A stretch of 64,000 nt of DNA from Citrobacter sp. MGH106 (GTDB taxonomy: Bacteria; Pseudomonadota; Gammaproteobacteria; Enterobacterales; Enterobacteriaceae). The stretch is from contig NZ_KQ089823.1 in the NCBI RefSeq assembly GCF_001037495.1, positions 372,001-436,000 on the forward strand, in the 5' to 3' direction. Positions within the stretch are counted from its first letter, which is position 1. Each line of letters begins with the position of its first letter. This document shows positions 27,779-38,656 of the stretch, in pieces. The position numbers and the translations under genes are program-made. The notes beneath the pieces were generated by a model. That model did no database searches. It saw nothing but the letters and a program-made list of their open reading frames with translations, and was not told the DNA's origin.

Positions 27779-28963
27779 ATGAAAAGGCATAGAAGCGTCA
27801 ATTTGTTGTTGATGTTGGTACTACTGGTGGCGGTCGGACAAATGGCGCAAACCATTTATATCCCCGCTATTGCCGATATGGCACGTGAACTGAACGTTCG
27901 TGAAGGGGCAGTGCAAAGCGTAATGGCCGCTTACCTGCTGACCTACGGCGTGTCACAGCTGTTTTACGGCCCTCTTTCTGACCGCGTAGGGCGTCGCCCG
28001 GTTATCCTCACTGGGATGTCCATTTTTATGCTGGCAACGCTGGTAGCCATTACAACCCACAGCCTGACGATACTGATTATCGCCAGCGCTATACAGGGAA
28101 TGGGAACAGGGGTCGGCGGTGTAATGGCGCGAACTTTACCGCGAGATCTGTATGAAGGCACTCAGTTGCGTCATGCCAACAGCTTGTTAAATATGGGGAT
28201 CCTCGTCAGCCCACTGTTGGCACCGCTGATTGGCGGCATGTTGGATACCCTGTGGAACTGGCGCGCCTGCTATATTTTCCTGTTGATTCTGTGCGCGGGC
28301 GTTACCTTTAGCATGGCACGCTGGATGCCTGAAACGCGACCTGCGGGTGCACCTCGCCCACGGCTTATCGCCAGCTACAAAACCTTGTTTGGCAACGGTG
28401 CATTCACTTGTTACGTGCTGATGCTGATTGGCGGTCTGGCGGGCGTTGCGGTCTTCGAAGCCTGCTCCGGGGTATTAATGGGCGCTGTTTTAGGCTTAAG
28501 CAGCATGGCGGTCAGTATTCTGTTTATTCTGCCTATTCCTGCGGCGTTTTTCGGCGCGTGGTTCGCCGGTCGCCCAAACAAGCGCTTCTCGACGCTGATG
28601 TGGCAGTCCGTTACCTGCTGTCTGGTAGCCGGGCTGATGATGTGGATCCCTGGCCTGTTTGACGTGATGAACGTCTGGACACTGCTGGTTCCCGCCGCAT
28701 TGTTTTTCTTTGGTGCCGGAATGCTGTTCCCGCTGGCAACCAGCGGCGCAATGGAGCCTTTCCCGTTTCTGGCAGGTACAGCCGGAGCGCTGGTCGGCGG
28801 TTTACAAAACATTGGTTCCGGCGTGCTGGCATGGCTCTCCGCGATGCTGCCGCAAACCGGACAGGCCAGTCTTGGCCTGCTGATGACCCTTATGGGGCTA
28901 CTGATTTTTGTGTGCTGGTTGCCGCTGGCATCACGTGTGTCTCATCAGGGGCAGGCGGTTTAA
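27779..28963 (+). CDS. emrD: EmrD, MFS multidrug efflux pump
   Basis: A 394-aa proton-driven efflux protein, the E. coli length, with twelve helices. E. coli EmrD exports uncouplers, detergents and arabinose. MFS motif A reads GPLSDRVGRRPVIL (about residues 63-76) and motif C lies around GILVSPLLAPLIGG. The 3' end overlaps the convergent GH5-like gene by 74 bp. Confidence 0.96.
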   Translation: MKRHRSVNLLLMLVLLVAVGQMAQTIYIPAIADMARELNVREGAVQSVMAAYLLTYGVSQLFYGPLSDRVGRRPVILTGMSIFMLATLVAITTHSLTILIIASAIQGMGTGVGGVMARTLPRDLYEGTQLRHANSLLNMGILVSPLLAPLIGGMLDTLWNWRACYIFLLILCAGVTFSMARWMPETRPAGAPRPRLIASYKTLFGNGAFTCYVLMLIGGLAGVAVFEACSGVLMGAVLGLSSMAVSILFILPIPAAFFGAWFAGRPNKRFSTLMWQSVTCCLVAGLMMWIPGLFDVMNVWTLLVPAALFFFGAGMLFPLATSGAMEPFPFLAGTAGALVGGLQNIGSGVLAWLSAMLPQTGQASLGLLMTLMGLLIFVCWLPLASRVSHQGQAV

Positions 28964-29951
28964 GCGAATGATGGCCCGGTTTATCGCCGGGCTTTTCACA
29001 CTCCGGCATGATCATCATCTTCATTAACGGTTCCAGCGCCGGACGCCAGGCTCCTTCCTCGCCATCATAAAACTGTGTATTGGTATTGATGGCATAGGGA
29101 ATTTTCGCTTTCTTCAATTCACATGCCATAAATCTGGCAAACGCGTACTGCGCAGCGGAAGGCGCGTTTTTGATCGTTTCACCGGGTGCCCAGCCACCGA
29201 CCCAACTGACATGACCCGTTTTCTGCTGCCAGTGAATAGCACTGTTAATTCGGGCACGAATGGCAGCCTTTTCCGCCGTTGTACCCGATGTCCACGGGTA
29301 TTTCCCGTTATTTTTTAGCGGCCCCCACGGAAAAATATGCCATTCAGCCAGAACGTAACTCTGACTTTGCGGCGGTAGCTTCAGGTTTGGTAAATCTTCC
29401 GGCGCGGCGCGCAGGCGTGGTGCGACAAAAATCATACGCTGCGGGTCGATGGCATGAATCATGCGAATCGTTTTGTCATACACCCGATTGAGGGATGCCT
29501 GATTATGATTTAATTTATCGGCAGGTTCATAGATCAGGTCAAAACCCAATAGCGGTGAGCTTTGACCAAAGTAATGCGCCACGGCCACCCACCAGTTAAC
29601 GACCTCTTTTTCATTTCCGGTAGAAGGGTCTTTTTTGTACTCATCCGCCTGATAAGCAATTATCGGGATCACGCCATATTGCTCACAGGCTTCCACCAGC
29701 TTACGCAGATGGATAAGCCTGGCCTCTGTTGGCTCGCCCGCAACGCGAATCCGCACATGAGTTAGCTCCTGCGCCCGAAAATCCCGCACCACCAGCGGAT
29801 CGAACTCACGGATCCCCCTTTCAGTGCGCGCCCAGTCGACGTCCATTCCTACTCCAAGCTGTTGCGCGTAGTGTTCAGCCGTTAACGGCGGTTCAGCCGC
29901 ATACACAGCGGCACTGGACAGCAACATGAGAGAAATGAGCGGCTTTAACAC
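28890..29951 (-). CDS. Exported GH5-like glycoside hydrolase (cellulase-family)
   Basis: A 353-aa protein with a signal peptide (MLKPLISLMLLSSAAVYAAEP, cleavage near residue 19). The body is a TIM-barrel glycosidase of the GH5 type: an early RIRVAGEPTEARL strand, LLGFDLIYEPADKLN where the acid/base motif NEP would be (here Tyr-Glu-Pro), then AEWHIFPWG. In the region of the usual nucleophile motif EFG, I read VSWVGGWAPGE, so the catalytic nucleophile may be displaced or lost. The last ~35 residues are Pro/His-rich and run through the emrD terminator. No neighbouring polysaccharide genes. Substrate unknown. Confidence 0.75.
   Translation of the reverse strand: MLKPLISLMLLSSAAVYAAEPPLTAEHYAQQLGVGMDVDWARTERGIREFDPLVVRDFRAQELTHVRIRVAGEPTEARLIHLRKLVEACEQYGVIPIIAYQADEYKKDPSTGNEKEVVNWWVAVAHYFGQSSPLLGFDLIYEPADKLNHNQASLNRVYDKTIRMIHAIDPQRMIFVAPRLRAAPEDLPNLKLPPQSQSYVLAEWHIFPWGPLKNNGKYPWTSGTTAEKAAIRARINSAIHWQQKTGHVSWVGGWAPGETIKNAPSAAQYAFARFMACELKKAKIPYAINTNTQFYDGEEGAWRPALEPLMKMMIMPECEKPGDKPGHHSLKPPAPDETHVMPAATSTQKSVAP
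28974..28996 (+). terminator. emrD terminator, inside the convergent GH5-like gene
   Basis: GCCCGG and CCGGGC around a short loop, followed by TTTT, ten bases after the emrD stop. The hairpin lies within the last codons of the oppositely oriented GH5-like gene. Confidence 0.75.
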
Positions 29952-30040
29952 GGTTGTCCTCAGGCATTAACCGGGAGTGATATCACGTATTTAGCACAAT
30001 CTCTGGTATCAGGTGTAGAGCGAAAACGTAATAATTATCA

Positions 30041-30964
30041 TCATACCTGTTCTTGCAGCCAGCCGATAAACGCCTCGATTTTTGGCCACTGTCTGCCTGG
30101 CAGCGTGGTGATGTAATAATGCTGGTGACATTTCAGCGCCATATCACCAAAAGGGGCGATCAGCTCACCGCTGTCGAGACGTTTTTGCACCAGCCTCTTT
30201 CTCCCCATTGCCACACCAATGTGGTTCATTGCCGCAATCACCGCTAAATCAGAACGATCAAAGCCAATACCAGACGATGTCGGCAAATTCACTGAAAAAT
30301 GCTGCGCCCAACTGTGCCACTCATCGGTACCCGAGTCGTTGCTCCACGCCTGCCTGTCGTGCAGCAGCGTGCAATGTGGCAGGTTCACCAAAGACCCTGC
30401 CAGCTCATAGCGGCGAGCATAGTCCGGGCTGCATACCGGTACTATCGCTTCATCCATCAGAAAATGGTGGGTGAGTTGCGCGGAAGGTGCATCGTCAAAA
30501 TAGATGGCCAGATCGATCCCGGCTCGTTGCAAATTGACGTTGTCATTTCCGGTCAATATCGTCAGTGAAATCGATGGATAGCGACGGGTAAAGTCACCGA
30601 GAGCCGGAACCAGCCAACACTGGGCAATGGAGGGGCGTGAATAAACGGTGAGCGTCCCTGACAGCTCCTGATTCTTGATATCGAGAATTTCCTGGTTGAG
30701 TGTATCCAGCGATGATTTCAGCGCCCAGAACACTCGCTTACCTTCATGAGTGAGTTCCACTTTGCGATGTGAACGAACAAACAACTGGATGCCCAACTCC
30801 TCTTCGAGCTGATTAATACGATGGCTGACGGCGCTCGGGCTTAACGACAGTTCGTCTGCCGCCAGCGCAAAAGACTGATGTCTGGCCGCCACCTCAAAGG
30901 TATAGAGTTTTGATAGCTGCCAGCCATTGAGCAGACGATTTCTGACATCACGCAGGGGATCCAT
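30041..30964 (-). CDS. dsdC: DsdC, LysR-type activator of D-serine catabolism
   Basis: A 307-aa LysR regulator (E. coli 311). The helix-turn-helix is FEVAARHQSFALAADELSLSPSAVSHRINQLEEELG. The effector domain keeps TGNDNVNLQRAGIDLAIYFDD and LLHDRQAWSNDSGTDEWHSWA, close to E. coli DsdC. The ATG at 30964 (MDPLRD) has GGAG six bases upstream; the track's longer start adds five residues. It diverges from dsdXA across 229 bp and is expected to activate them when D-serine is present, helped by CRP. Confidence 0.95.
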   Translation of the reverse strand: MDPLRDVRNRLLNGWQLSKLYTFEVAARHQSFALAADELSLSPSAVSHRINQLEEELGIQLFVRSHRKVELTHEGKRVFWALKSSLDTLNQEILDIKNQELSGTLTVYSRPSIAQCWLVPALGDFTRRYPSISLTILTGNDNVNLQRAGIDLAIYFDDAPSAQLTHHFLMDEAIVPVCSPDYARRYELAGSLVNLPHCTLLHDRQAWSNDSGTDEWHSWAQHFSVNLPTSSGIGFDRSDLAVIAAMNHIGVAMGRKRLVQKRLDSGELIAPFGDMALKCHQHYYITTLPGRQWPKIEAFIGWLQEQV

Positions 30965-31193
30965 ATTTATCTCCGTCATCCTGAATTTTTAGCCGGAGTG
31001 TAAAAAAACGCGCTGAAAAAATCAGCACAAAGATGATTCAAAGTGAAGCATGTCGCATAAACCAGCCATAATAAGACCTAAATCACCAATTTGATTCAAT
31101 TTGGCTCATGTGAAAGGCCAATTTTATCGTTTGTCAGCCCATGCCGTTTTTTTGTCCAATGTAACCTATGTTAATCACAGGGCAAGGTGAGAT

Positions 31194-32531
31194 ATGCACT
31201 CTCAAATCTGGGTTGTGAGCACGCTGCTGATAAGCATCGTGTTGATCGTTTTGACCATCGTGAAGTTTAAATTCCATCCGTTTCTGGCGCTGCTGTTAGC
31301 CAGTTTCTTCGTGGGTACGATGATGGGCATGGGGCCGCTGGATATGGTCAATGCCATTGAGAGTGGCATCGGTGGCACACTGGGATTCCTCGCCGCGGTT
31401 ATCGGTCTGGGAACCATTCTTGGTAAAATGATGGAGGTTTCTGGCGCAGCGGAACGCATCGGCCTGACGCTTCAACGCTGCCGCTGGCTTTCTGCTGACG
31501 TCATTATGGTGCTGGTTGGGCTGATTTGCGGTATTACGCTGTTTGTTGAAGTCGGCGTGGTGCTTCTGATTCCTCTGGCATTTTCAATTGCCAAAAAAAC
31601 GAATACCTCATTACTGAAGCTGGCTATTCCGCTGTGTACTGCACTGATGGCGGTGCATTGTGTAGTACCGCCACACCCGGCAGCCTTGTTTGTGGCGAAT
31701 AAACTGGGCGCGGATCTAGGTACTGTTATCGTTTATGGTTTACTTGTTGGACTGATGGCATCCCTGATTGGTGGGCCGCTGTACCTCAAATTCCTCGGTA
31801 ACCGCCTGCCGTTTAAACCAGTACCAGCCGAGTTTTCCGACCTCAAGGTACGAGACGAAAACACGCTGCCATCACTGGGTGCAACGCTGTTTACCGTACT
31901 GCTGCCAATTGGTCTGATGCTGGTGAAAACAGTCGCTGAACTGAACATGGCGAAAGGCAGTACGGTATATACGCTGCTGGAGTTTATCGGTAATCCGATC
32001 ACAGCAATGTTTATCGCCGTCTTCGTGGCCTATTACATTCTCGGCCTGCGCCAGCATATCGGCATGAGCACACTCCTGACCCATACTGAGAACGGGTTTG
32101 GCTCAATTGCTAACATTCTGCTGATTATCGGTGCCGGTGGCGCATTCAACGCTATCCTCAAAAGCAGCGGCCTGGCGGATACCCTGGCACTGATCCTCTC
32201 CAACATGCATATGCACCCGATTCTGCTGGCCTGGCTGGTGGCATTGATCCTGCATGCCGCAGTGGGTTCAGCTACGGTAGCGATGATGGGCGCAACGGCG
32301 ATTGTTGCTCCGATGCTACCGCTCTACCCCAACGTCAGCCCGGAGATCATCACTATTGCCATCGGTTCTGGCGCAATTGGCTGCACAATCGTCACAGATT
32401 CTCTCTTCTGGCTGGTGAAGCAGTACTGCGGCGCTACCCTGAATGAGACGTTTAAATACTATACGACCGCGACATTTATCGCGTCGGTGATTGCACTAGC
32501 GTGCACATTCCTGCTTTCCTTTATCATCTAA
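31194..32531 (+). CDS. dsdX: DsdX, D-serine:proton symporter (GntP family)
   Basis: A 445-aa gluconate-permease-family transporter, the E. coli length, with twelve to fourteen helices. GntP-family landmarks are [20 protein letters not shown] near the N-terminus, [18 protein letters not shown], and [15 protein letters not shown] near the end. It imports D-serine for DsdA. dsdA starts 17 bases after its stop. Confidence 0.96.
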   Translation: MHSQIWVVSTLLISIVLIVLTIVKFKFHPFLALLLASFFVGTMMGMGPLDMVNAIESGIGGTLGFLAAVIGLGTILGKMMEVSGAAERIGLTLQRCRWLSADVIMVLVGLICGITLFVEVGVVLLIPLAFSIAKKTNTSLLKLAIPLCTALMAVHCVVPPHPAALFVANKLGADLGTVIVYGLLVGLMASLIGGPLYLKFLGNRLPFKPVPAEFSDLKVRDENTLPSLGATLFTVLLPIGLMLVKTVAELNMAKGSTVYTLLEFIGNPITAMFIAVFVAYYILGLRQHIGMSTLLTHTENGFGSIANILLIIGAGGAFNAILKSSGLADTLALILSNMHMHPILLAWLVALILHAAVGSATVAMMGATAIVAPMLPLYPNVSPEIITIAIGSGAIGCTIVTDSLFWLVKQYCGATLNETFKYYTTATFIASVIALACTFLLSFII

Positions 32532-32548
32532 GCGCAAAGAGACGTACT

Positions 32549-33871
32549 ATGGAAAACATGCAAAAACTCATCGCCCAGTATCCTTTAGTGGAGGATCTGG
32601 TCGCACTCAAAGAAACGACCTGGTTTAACCCGGGCACCACCTCTCTTGCGGAAGGTTTACCCTACGTGGGTCTGACGGAGCACGATGTGCAGGATGCTCA
32701 CGCCCGTCTGGCTCGTTTTGCACCGTATTTGGCGAAAGCATTCCCGGAAACCGCTGCAACCGGCGGCATCATCGAGTCTGAGCTAGCCGCTATTCCTGCG
32801 ATGCAAAAACGGCTGGAAAAAGAGTACGGCCAGAGTATTTGCGGCAAAATACTGCTGAAAAAAGACAGCCACCTGCCAATTTCCGGCTCGATTAAAGCCC
32901 GTGGCGGTATTTATGAAGTGCTGACTCACGCCGAAAAACTGGCGCTGGAAGCTGGTCTGCTAACCACCGACGATGATTACAGCATCCTGCTATCTCCTGA
33001 GTTCAAACAGTTTTTCAGCCAGTACAGCATCGCGGTAGGCTCAACCGGTAACCTGGGAATGTCGATCGGCATTATGAGCGCCTGCATTGGCTTTAAGGTA
33101 ACTGTACATATGTCTGCTGACGCCCGTGCATGGAAAAAAGCCAAACTGCGCAGCCACGGAGTAACGGTAGTTGAGTACGAAGAAGATTACGGCGTGGCTG
33201 TTGAACAGGGTCGCAAGGCGGCAGAATCCGATCCCAACTGCTTCTTTATCGATGACGAAAACTCCCGCACATTGTTCCTGGGCTATGCGGTTGCCGGACA
33301 ACGTCTGAAGGCACAGTTTGCACAGCAAGGTCGCGTGGTGGATGCCGAACATCCGTTATTTGTCTATCTACCGTGCGGTGTGGGCGGCGGACCTGGCGGC
33401 GTGGCGTTTGGCCTGAAATTAGCGTTCGGCGATAACGTGCACTGCTTCTTTGCTGAGCCAACCCATTCACCGTGCATGCTGCTGGGAGTTTACACCGGGT
33501 TGCACGATACGATTTCCGTTCAGGAGATTGGTATCGACAACCTGACCGCGGCAGATGGTCTGGCAGTCGGTCGCGCTTCGGGTTTTGTAGGCCGCGCAAT
33601 GGAGCGTCTGCTTGATGGCCTGTACACTCTTGATGACCAGACTATGTACGATATGCTGGGCTGGCTGGCACAGGAGGAAGGTATTCGCCTGGAGCCTTCA
33701 GCTCTGGCGGGCATGGCCGGTCCTCAGCGCGTATGCAATTCTGCTGACTATCAGCAGATGCACGGACTCAGCGCAGAGCAGCTCAATAACGCCACCCATC
33801 TGGTCTGGGCCACCGGCGGCGGTATGGTGCCGGATGAAGAAATGGCGCAGTACCTCGCTAAAGGACGTTAA
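32549..33871 (+). CDS. dsdA: DsdA, D-serine dehydratase
   Basis: A 440-aa PLP enzyme (E. coli 442) that breaks D-serine to pyruvate and ammonia. The PLP lysine lies in [12 protein letters not shown] (about residue 116), the phosphate-binding loop is [13 protein letters not shown], and a second glycine-rich loop is [13 protein letters not shown]. The ATG at 32549 (MENMQKL) is preferred over the upstream frame that overlaps dsdX. It detoxifies D-serine, an abundant urinary amino acid. Confidence 0.97.
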   Translation: MENMQKLIAQYPLVEDLVALKETTWFNPGTTSLAEGLPYVGLTEHDVQDAHARLARFAPYLAKAFPETAATGGIIESELAAIPAMQKRLEKEYGQSICGKILLKKDSHLPISGSIKARGGIYEVLTHAEKLALEAGLLTTDDDYSILLSPEFKQFFSQYSIAVGSTGNLGMSIGIMSACIGFKVTVHMSADARAWKKAKLRSHGVTVVEYEEDYGVAVEQGRKAAESDPNCFFIDDENSRTLFLGYAVAGQRLKAQFAQQGRVVDAEHPLFVYLPCGVGGGPGGVAFGLKLAFGDNVHCFFAEPTHSPCMLLGVYTGLHDTISVQEIGIDNLTAADGLAVGRASGFVGRAMERLLDGLYTLDDQTMYDMLGWLAQEEGIRLEPSALAGMAGPQRVCNSADYQQMHGLSAEQLNNATHLVWATGGGMVPDEEMAQYLAKGR

Positions 33872-33883
33872 ACGCCGTTGACC

Positions 33884-34414
33884 TTAACGCAGCATCGCCA
33901 TCAGTTCCATCGGTGAGCGATGCTGTTTAAGCAAGTCGCGCATAACGCGCATATGCGGGGCGGTGTGGTCAAAGAACGCTTGATAACCTGCGCACAGTCC
34001 CCCCTTCCCATCATCACAATATGCCGGGCAATCGCCACGATAGAATTGCAGCAAGGAACATGACTGACAGCGCGTACTCAGCAGTGAAATCGTCTGTCGA
34101 TCGGCTTGTCCCGTCCGACCACACCACCGATTCAGCGTGTTATCGAACAGTGGAATGGATATTCGAGTAATATCCTCACGAACCCAGATATCAAATACCG
34201 TATTTAAAAACCGTCCCCAGTCTTCTGAAGAAACAGATTCAGCTGTCAGGTTGCCTTTTTCATCACGTTCAACCAGGGGAATAAACTGCACAGAACGAAC
34301 GCCGTCTTTCTGTAAATTTCGATATAAATCAACAGGGTACTGACATTTCTGGTGATCCACCACCACCATCTTAATCCCCCCCTCACTAACATCCATGTCC
34401 TCACACCCCGTCAT
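33884..34414 (-). CDS. yidF: YidF, SPASM-domain remnant of an anaerobic sulfatase-maturase-like radical SAM protein
   Basis: A 176-aa protein equivalent to the C-terminal part of anSME radical SAM enzymes. It ends in a cysteine-rich SPASM-like domain (STRCQSC, GDCPAYC, GLCAGYQAFF), which in full enzymes binds auxiliary iron-sulfur clusters. The radical-SAM CxxxCxxC motif and the N-terminal barrel half are absent. E. coli YidF is similarly short (about 165 aa). The partner sulfatase yidJ and the rest of yidIJKLP are missing here: yidE follows yidH directly. It overlaps yidG by four bases. It is probably a relic or a non-catalytic domain. Confidence 0.8.
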   Translation of the reverse strand: MTGCEDMDVSEGGIKMVVVDHQKCQYPVDLYRNLQKDGVRSVQFIPLVERDEKGNLTAESVSSEDWGRFLNTVFDIWVREDITRISIPLFDNTLNRWCGRTGQADRQTISLLSTRCQSCSLLQFYRGDCPAYCDDGKGGLCAGYQAFFDHTAPHMRVMRDLLKQHRSPMELMAMLR

Positions 34415-34773
34415 GCAAAATCCCCGATAAATACGATAAGTTGGCGAACGTGTGTTACAGCAAACAGTATTGCGAGAGATAACACCGCGAGAGAGATCAT
34501 AAATTTGTCACGCACCGCACGAGATTCAGAAAAATCGTTATGTGCAACGTCCATCAGATTACGACTGCGGGTATAGCGCCAGAGAATTATCGCCACGATC
34601 GCCAGTACACCGAGAGAAACCCAGAAGAGAAATCCCACCTGATGCCAGTTATGCTTCAACGCCAGCGCCATTAATGCGCCGTAGCCAAGAAGAGTTCGAA
34701 GCCAGGCAAGCGATGTACGCTCCGGTTGCAGCCCGGGATCGGCAATACGCCGCGATTTACGGCTATCCGGCAT
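34411..34773 (-). CDS. yidG: YidG, DUF202 inner membrane protein
   Basis: A 120-aa protein with three membrane helices and the DUF202 opening GLQPERTSLAWLRTLLGYGA. It overlaps yidH by 11 bases and yidF by four, so the three are coupled in one transcript. The order yidH-yidG-yidF is as in E. coli. Function unknown; DUF202 proteins recur as small paired membrane proteins. Confidence 0.93.
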   Translation of the reverse strand: MPDSRKSRRIADPGLQPERTSLAWLRTLLGYGALMALALKHNWHQVGFLFWVSLGVLAIVAIILWRYTRSRNLMDVAHNDFSESRAVRDKFMISLAVLSLAILFAVTHVRQLIVFIGDFA

Positions 34774-35110
34774 ACAATACCAGCCCCATCACAATCACCG
34801 CGACAAACATCAAAATCAGGCTGATTATCAAAAGGCTATGGGTGTACGGCAAGTCCTCTTTCAGACGCATTGCCTTTTCATTACGCAGCCAGCGCAAGTA
34901 ACCATAAATCGCCAGACCGCCCGCAAACACGCACAGCAGCAGAGCCAACAGTTCTCGAATGACCGGCGTGGCGAAATCCGGTGCCAGTTGGTCCAGGCCG
35001 ACACCCGCGGCCAGAAACCCCAGCGCGGTACGGATCCACGCCAGAAAAGTACGCTCATTTGCCAGCGAGAAACGGTAATCCGGCGCTTCTCCGAGGAGGG
35101 AAATCTTCAT
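34763..35110 (-). CDS. yidH: YidH, DUF202 inner membrane protein
   Basis: A 115-aa protein, the E. coli length, starting at the ATG at 35110 (MKISLLGEAPDYRFS). DUF202 motif FSLANERTFLAWIRTALGFLAAGVGLDQL, three membrane helices, and a basic cytoplasmic loop. It is a paralogue of YidG and the first gene of the yidHGF transcript. Confidence 0.93.
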   Translation of the reverse strand: MKISLLGEAPDYRFSLANERTFLAWIRTALGFLAAGVGLDQLAPDFATPVIRELLALLLCVFAGGLAIYGYLRWLRNEKAMRLKEDLPYTHSLLIISLILMFVAVIVMGLVLYAG

Positions 35111-35215
35111 CACAACTCCTTCAATGTTGTTATCTGGTCGTTATACCGGAACAGTAAAGGAGTATGAACCCGATTCTCAAACGTTAGGCTGCGTAATGTG
35201 ATTCAGACAAAGGAA

Positions 35216-35243
35216 AGGCCTACAAAATAGATCTTGTAGGCCT
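35216..35243 (-). terminator. Hairpin after yidE
   Basis: AGGCCTACAA at 35216-35225 pairs perfectly with TTGTAGGCCT at 35234-35243. On the minus strand TTCCTTT follows, so it can end the yidE transcript. Confidence 0.65.
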
Positions 35244-35276
35244 GATAAGAGCAATATCTTCAGTGAGTTAAAAGAC

Positions 35277-37047
<1,771 letters not shown>

Positions 37048-37063
37048 AAAGGCAAGGAGCTAA

Positions 37064-37492
37064 TTAGCTATTTAATGCGGGACGTTCGCTAATGGCAATC
37101 CGCTGCGGCGGAATAGTTTCTGGCTCATTGCGAATTAAATCGATGTGCAGCAAGCCATTAGTGAAGCTTGCGCCGGAGACTTCCATATTTTCTGCCAGAG
37201 TAAAACTCAGGCTAAAGGACTGAGTTACCAGCCCCTGGTGCAGCCATTTGGTCTCTTTATCCGGCTGCTGCGGCGTACCTTTCACGGTCAGGCGAGTGCC
37301 TTCCAGTTGAATATCCAGATCTTCCTGGCGGAAACCAGCTAACGCAAGGGTAATGCGGTAGTGGTTATCATCGCTCTTTTCGATGTTATAGGGTGGGAAG
37401 CTCTGGCTTTCACCGCTGTTTTGCAAAGCATTGGCCAGTTTGTCAAAACCAATCCATTGACGCAGCAGTGGGGATAAGTCGTAATTACGCAT
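37064..37492 (-). CDS. ibpB: IbpB, small heat shock protein
   Basis: A 142-aa alpha-crystallin-type holdase, the E. coli length. It starts [23 protein letters not shown] and has the Hsp20 domain ([18 protein letters not shown] to [14 protein letters not shown]) with a C-terminal I-x-I type anchor (RIAIS). The ATG at 37492 was chosen by comparison and by the AAGGAGA box. It binds aggregating proteins together with IbpA. A hairpin in the leader probably acts as an RNA thermometer. Confidence 0.96.
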   Translation of the reverse strand: MRNYDLSPLLRQWIGFDKLANALQNSGESQSFPPYNIEKSDDNHYRITLALAGFRQEDLDIQLEGTRLTVKGTPQQPDKETKWLHQGLVTQSFSLSFTLAENMEVSGASFTNGLLHIDLIRNEPETIPPQRIAISERPALNS

Positions 37493-37519
37493 AGTCATTT
37501 CTCCTTCTAAGAAGCGAGT
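37493..37519 (-). promoter_or_regulatory. ibpB leader hairpin, probable RNA thermometer
   Basis: On the minus strand, TTCTTAGAAGGAGA precedes the ATG: TTCT can pair with AGGA/AGAA and mask the ribosome site at low temperature. E. coli ibpB is known to carry a translational thermometer at this place. Confidence 0.55.
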
Positions 37520-37602
37520 AAGTACCTGCGAATCCAAGGATTCGCATATGCTCCCTGACGGCGAGCATGGGATAGCAGGCCGCCTGACGCGGCCCAACAG
37601 AA

Positions 37603-38016
37603 TTAGTTGATTTCGATACGGCGCGGTTTGTTCGCTTCCGGGATCACGCGCTCAAGCTCGATATACAGCAGACCGTTCACCAGGTTTGCACCACGAACAT
37701 GAATGTTCTCAGCCAACTGGAACTTGCGTTCAAAGTTGCGCTCGGCAATACCCTGATACAGGTAAGTACGTTCTTTTTGCTCGTCCGCATGAGCGCCTTT
37801 TACCACCAGCAAATTATCCTGGGCGGTAATCTCCAGCTCGCTTTCAGCAAAGCCCGCAACGGCAATCGCAATGCGATAATGGTTTTCGTCTACCAGCTCA
37901 ACGTTATACGGAGGGTAGCCACCATTGCTCTGGCTCTGATTGCTTTCCAGAAGGTTAAACAGACGATCAAAACCAATTGCAGAACGGTACAGTGGGGATA
38001 AGTCAAAGTTACGCAT
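37603..38016 (-). CDS. ibpA: IbpA, small heat shock protein
   Basis: A 137-aa alpha-crystallin protein, the E. coli length, starting [20 protein letters not shown]. The Hsp20 domain runs from [18 protein letters not shown] to [11 protein letters not shown], and RRIEIN at the end contains the C-terminal I-x-I anchor. It forms mixed oligomers with IbpB on inclusion bodies and hands clients to DnaK/ClpB. It is the first gene of ibpAB, behind a sigma-32 promoter and a ROSE-type thermometer. Confidence 0.97.
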   Translation of the reverse strand: MRNFDLSPLYRSAIGFDRLFNLLESNQSQSNGGYPPYNVELVDENHYRIAIAVAGFAESELEITAQDNLLVVKGAHADEQKERTYLYQGIAERNFERKFQLAENIHVRGANLVNGLLYIELERVIPEANKPRRIEIN

Positions 38017-38050
38017 AATCAATAGCTCCTGAAATCAGCGAGAATGTTAG
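38017..38050 (-). promoter_or_regulatory. ibpA leader, ROSE-type RNA thermometer
   Basis: On the minus strand CTCGCTGATTTCAGGAGC lies just before the ATG: the CGCT segment can fold against AGGAGC and hide the ribosome site, the ROSE arrangement known for E. coli ibpA. Further stems lie upstream to about 38100. Confidence 0.62.
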
Positions 38051-38120
38051 ACCTTCCATCATGGACAGGTCAGGTAGCCAGGACACCCATCAGGCGAGCC
38101 CTTCATGTGTCTACATCCTA

Positions 38121-38149
38121 AAAATGGGTCTTAATACAAACTTTTCAAG
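38121..38149 (-). promoter_or_regulatory. Sigma-32 promoter of ibpAB
   Basis: On the minus strand CTTGAAA (38143-38149), a 14-base spacer and CCCATTTT (38121-38128) match the heat-shock consensus CTTGAAA-N13-15-CCCATNT. It lies about 105 bp upstream of ibpA. The rest of the 303-bp ibpA-yidQ gap holds the AT-rich yidQ upstream region. Confidence 0.82.
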
Positions 38150-38319
38150 CGTATTCATCTGACTTTTTTTGCAGTTTGTTGTCTATTGCATACACTGGGT
38201 GGACAGTCGTTGTCGTTAGAGTGCGATAGCCGCCGTAGTGCGACATGATGGTGACGTTATTTTTCGCAATGGATCGCGATAACTCATCAGGCAAATACCG
38301 ATGATTAACAGATGAATAA

Positions 38320-38655
38320 ATGATGATAAAAAAAATGTTGTTAACAGTGATAATGTACAGCGCGATGGTCTTAGTGAGTGGCTGCTCCAGCGTAATGTCG
38401 CATACCGGGGGCAAAGAGGGGACCTATCCTGGCACTCGCGCCAGCGCTACGATGATAAGCGAAAGCGATACAAACTGGGGAACAAAGTCGCTGGCCATTC
38501 TGGATATGCCATTTACCGCTGTCCTGGATACGATACTACTCCCGTGGGATCTTTTCCGTTCAGATAACTCAGTCAGATCCCGCGTAGAAAGGAGTGAGGA
38601 GAGAACGCAAGTCACCAACTCCGTTATCCCCCCGGCGAGTATGCCCGCCCCTTAA
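38320..38655 (+). CDS. yidQ: YidQ, YceK/YidQ-family lipoprotein
   Basis: A 111-aa predicted lipoprotein. The signal peptide ends in the lipobox LVSGC (Cys ~22), followed by SSVMSHTGG, which is family-typical. The mature part contains TNWGTKSLAILDMPFTAVLDTILLPWD, the YceK/YidQ hallmark, and a Pro-rich end. Ser follows the cysteine, so it should go to the outer membrane. It is convergent with yidR, one base apart. Confidence 0.9.
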   Translation: MMIKKMLLTVIMYSAMVLVSGCSSVMSHTGGKEGTYPGTRASATMISESDTNWGTKSLAILDMPFTAVLDTILLPWDLFRSDNSVRSRVERSEERTQVTNSVIPPASMPAP

Positions 38656-38656
38656 G

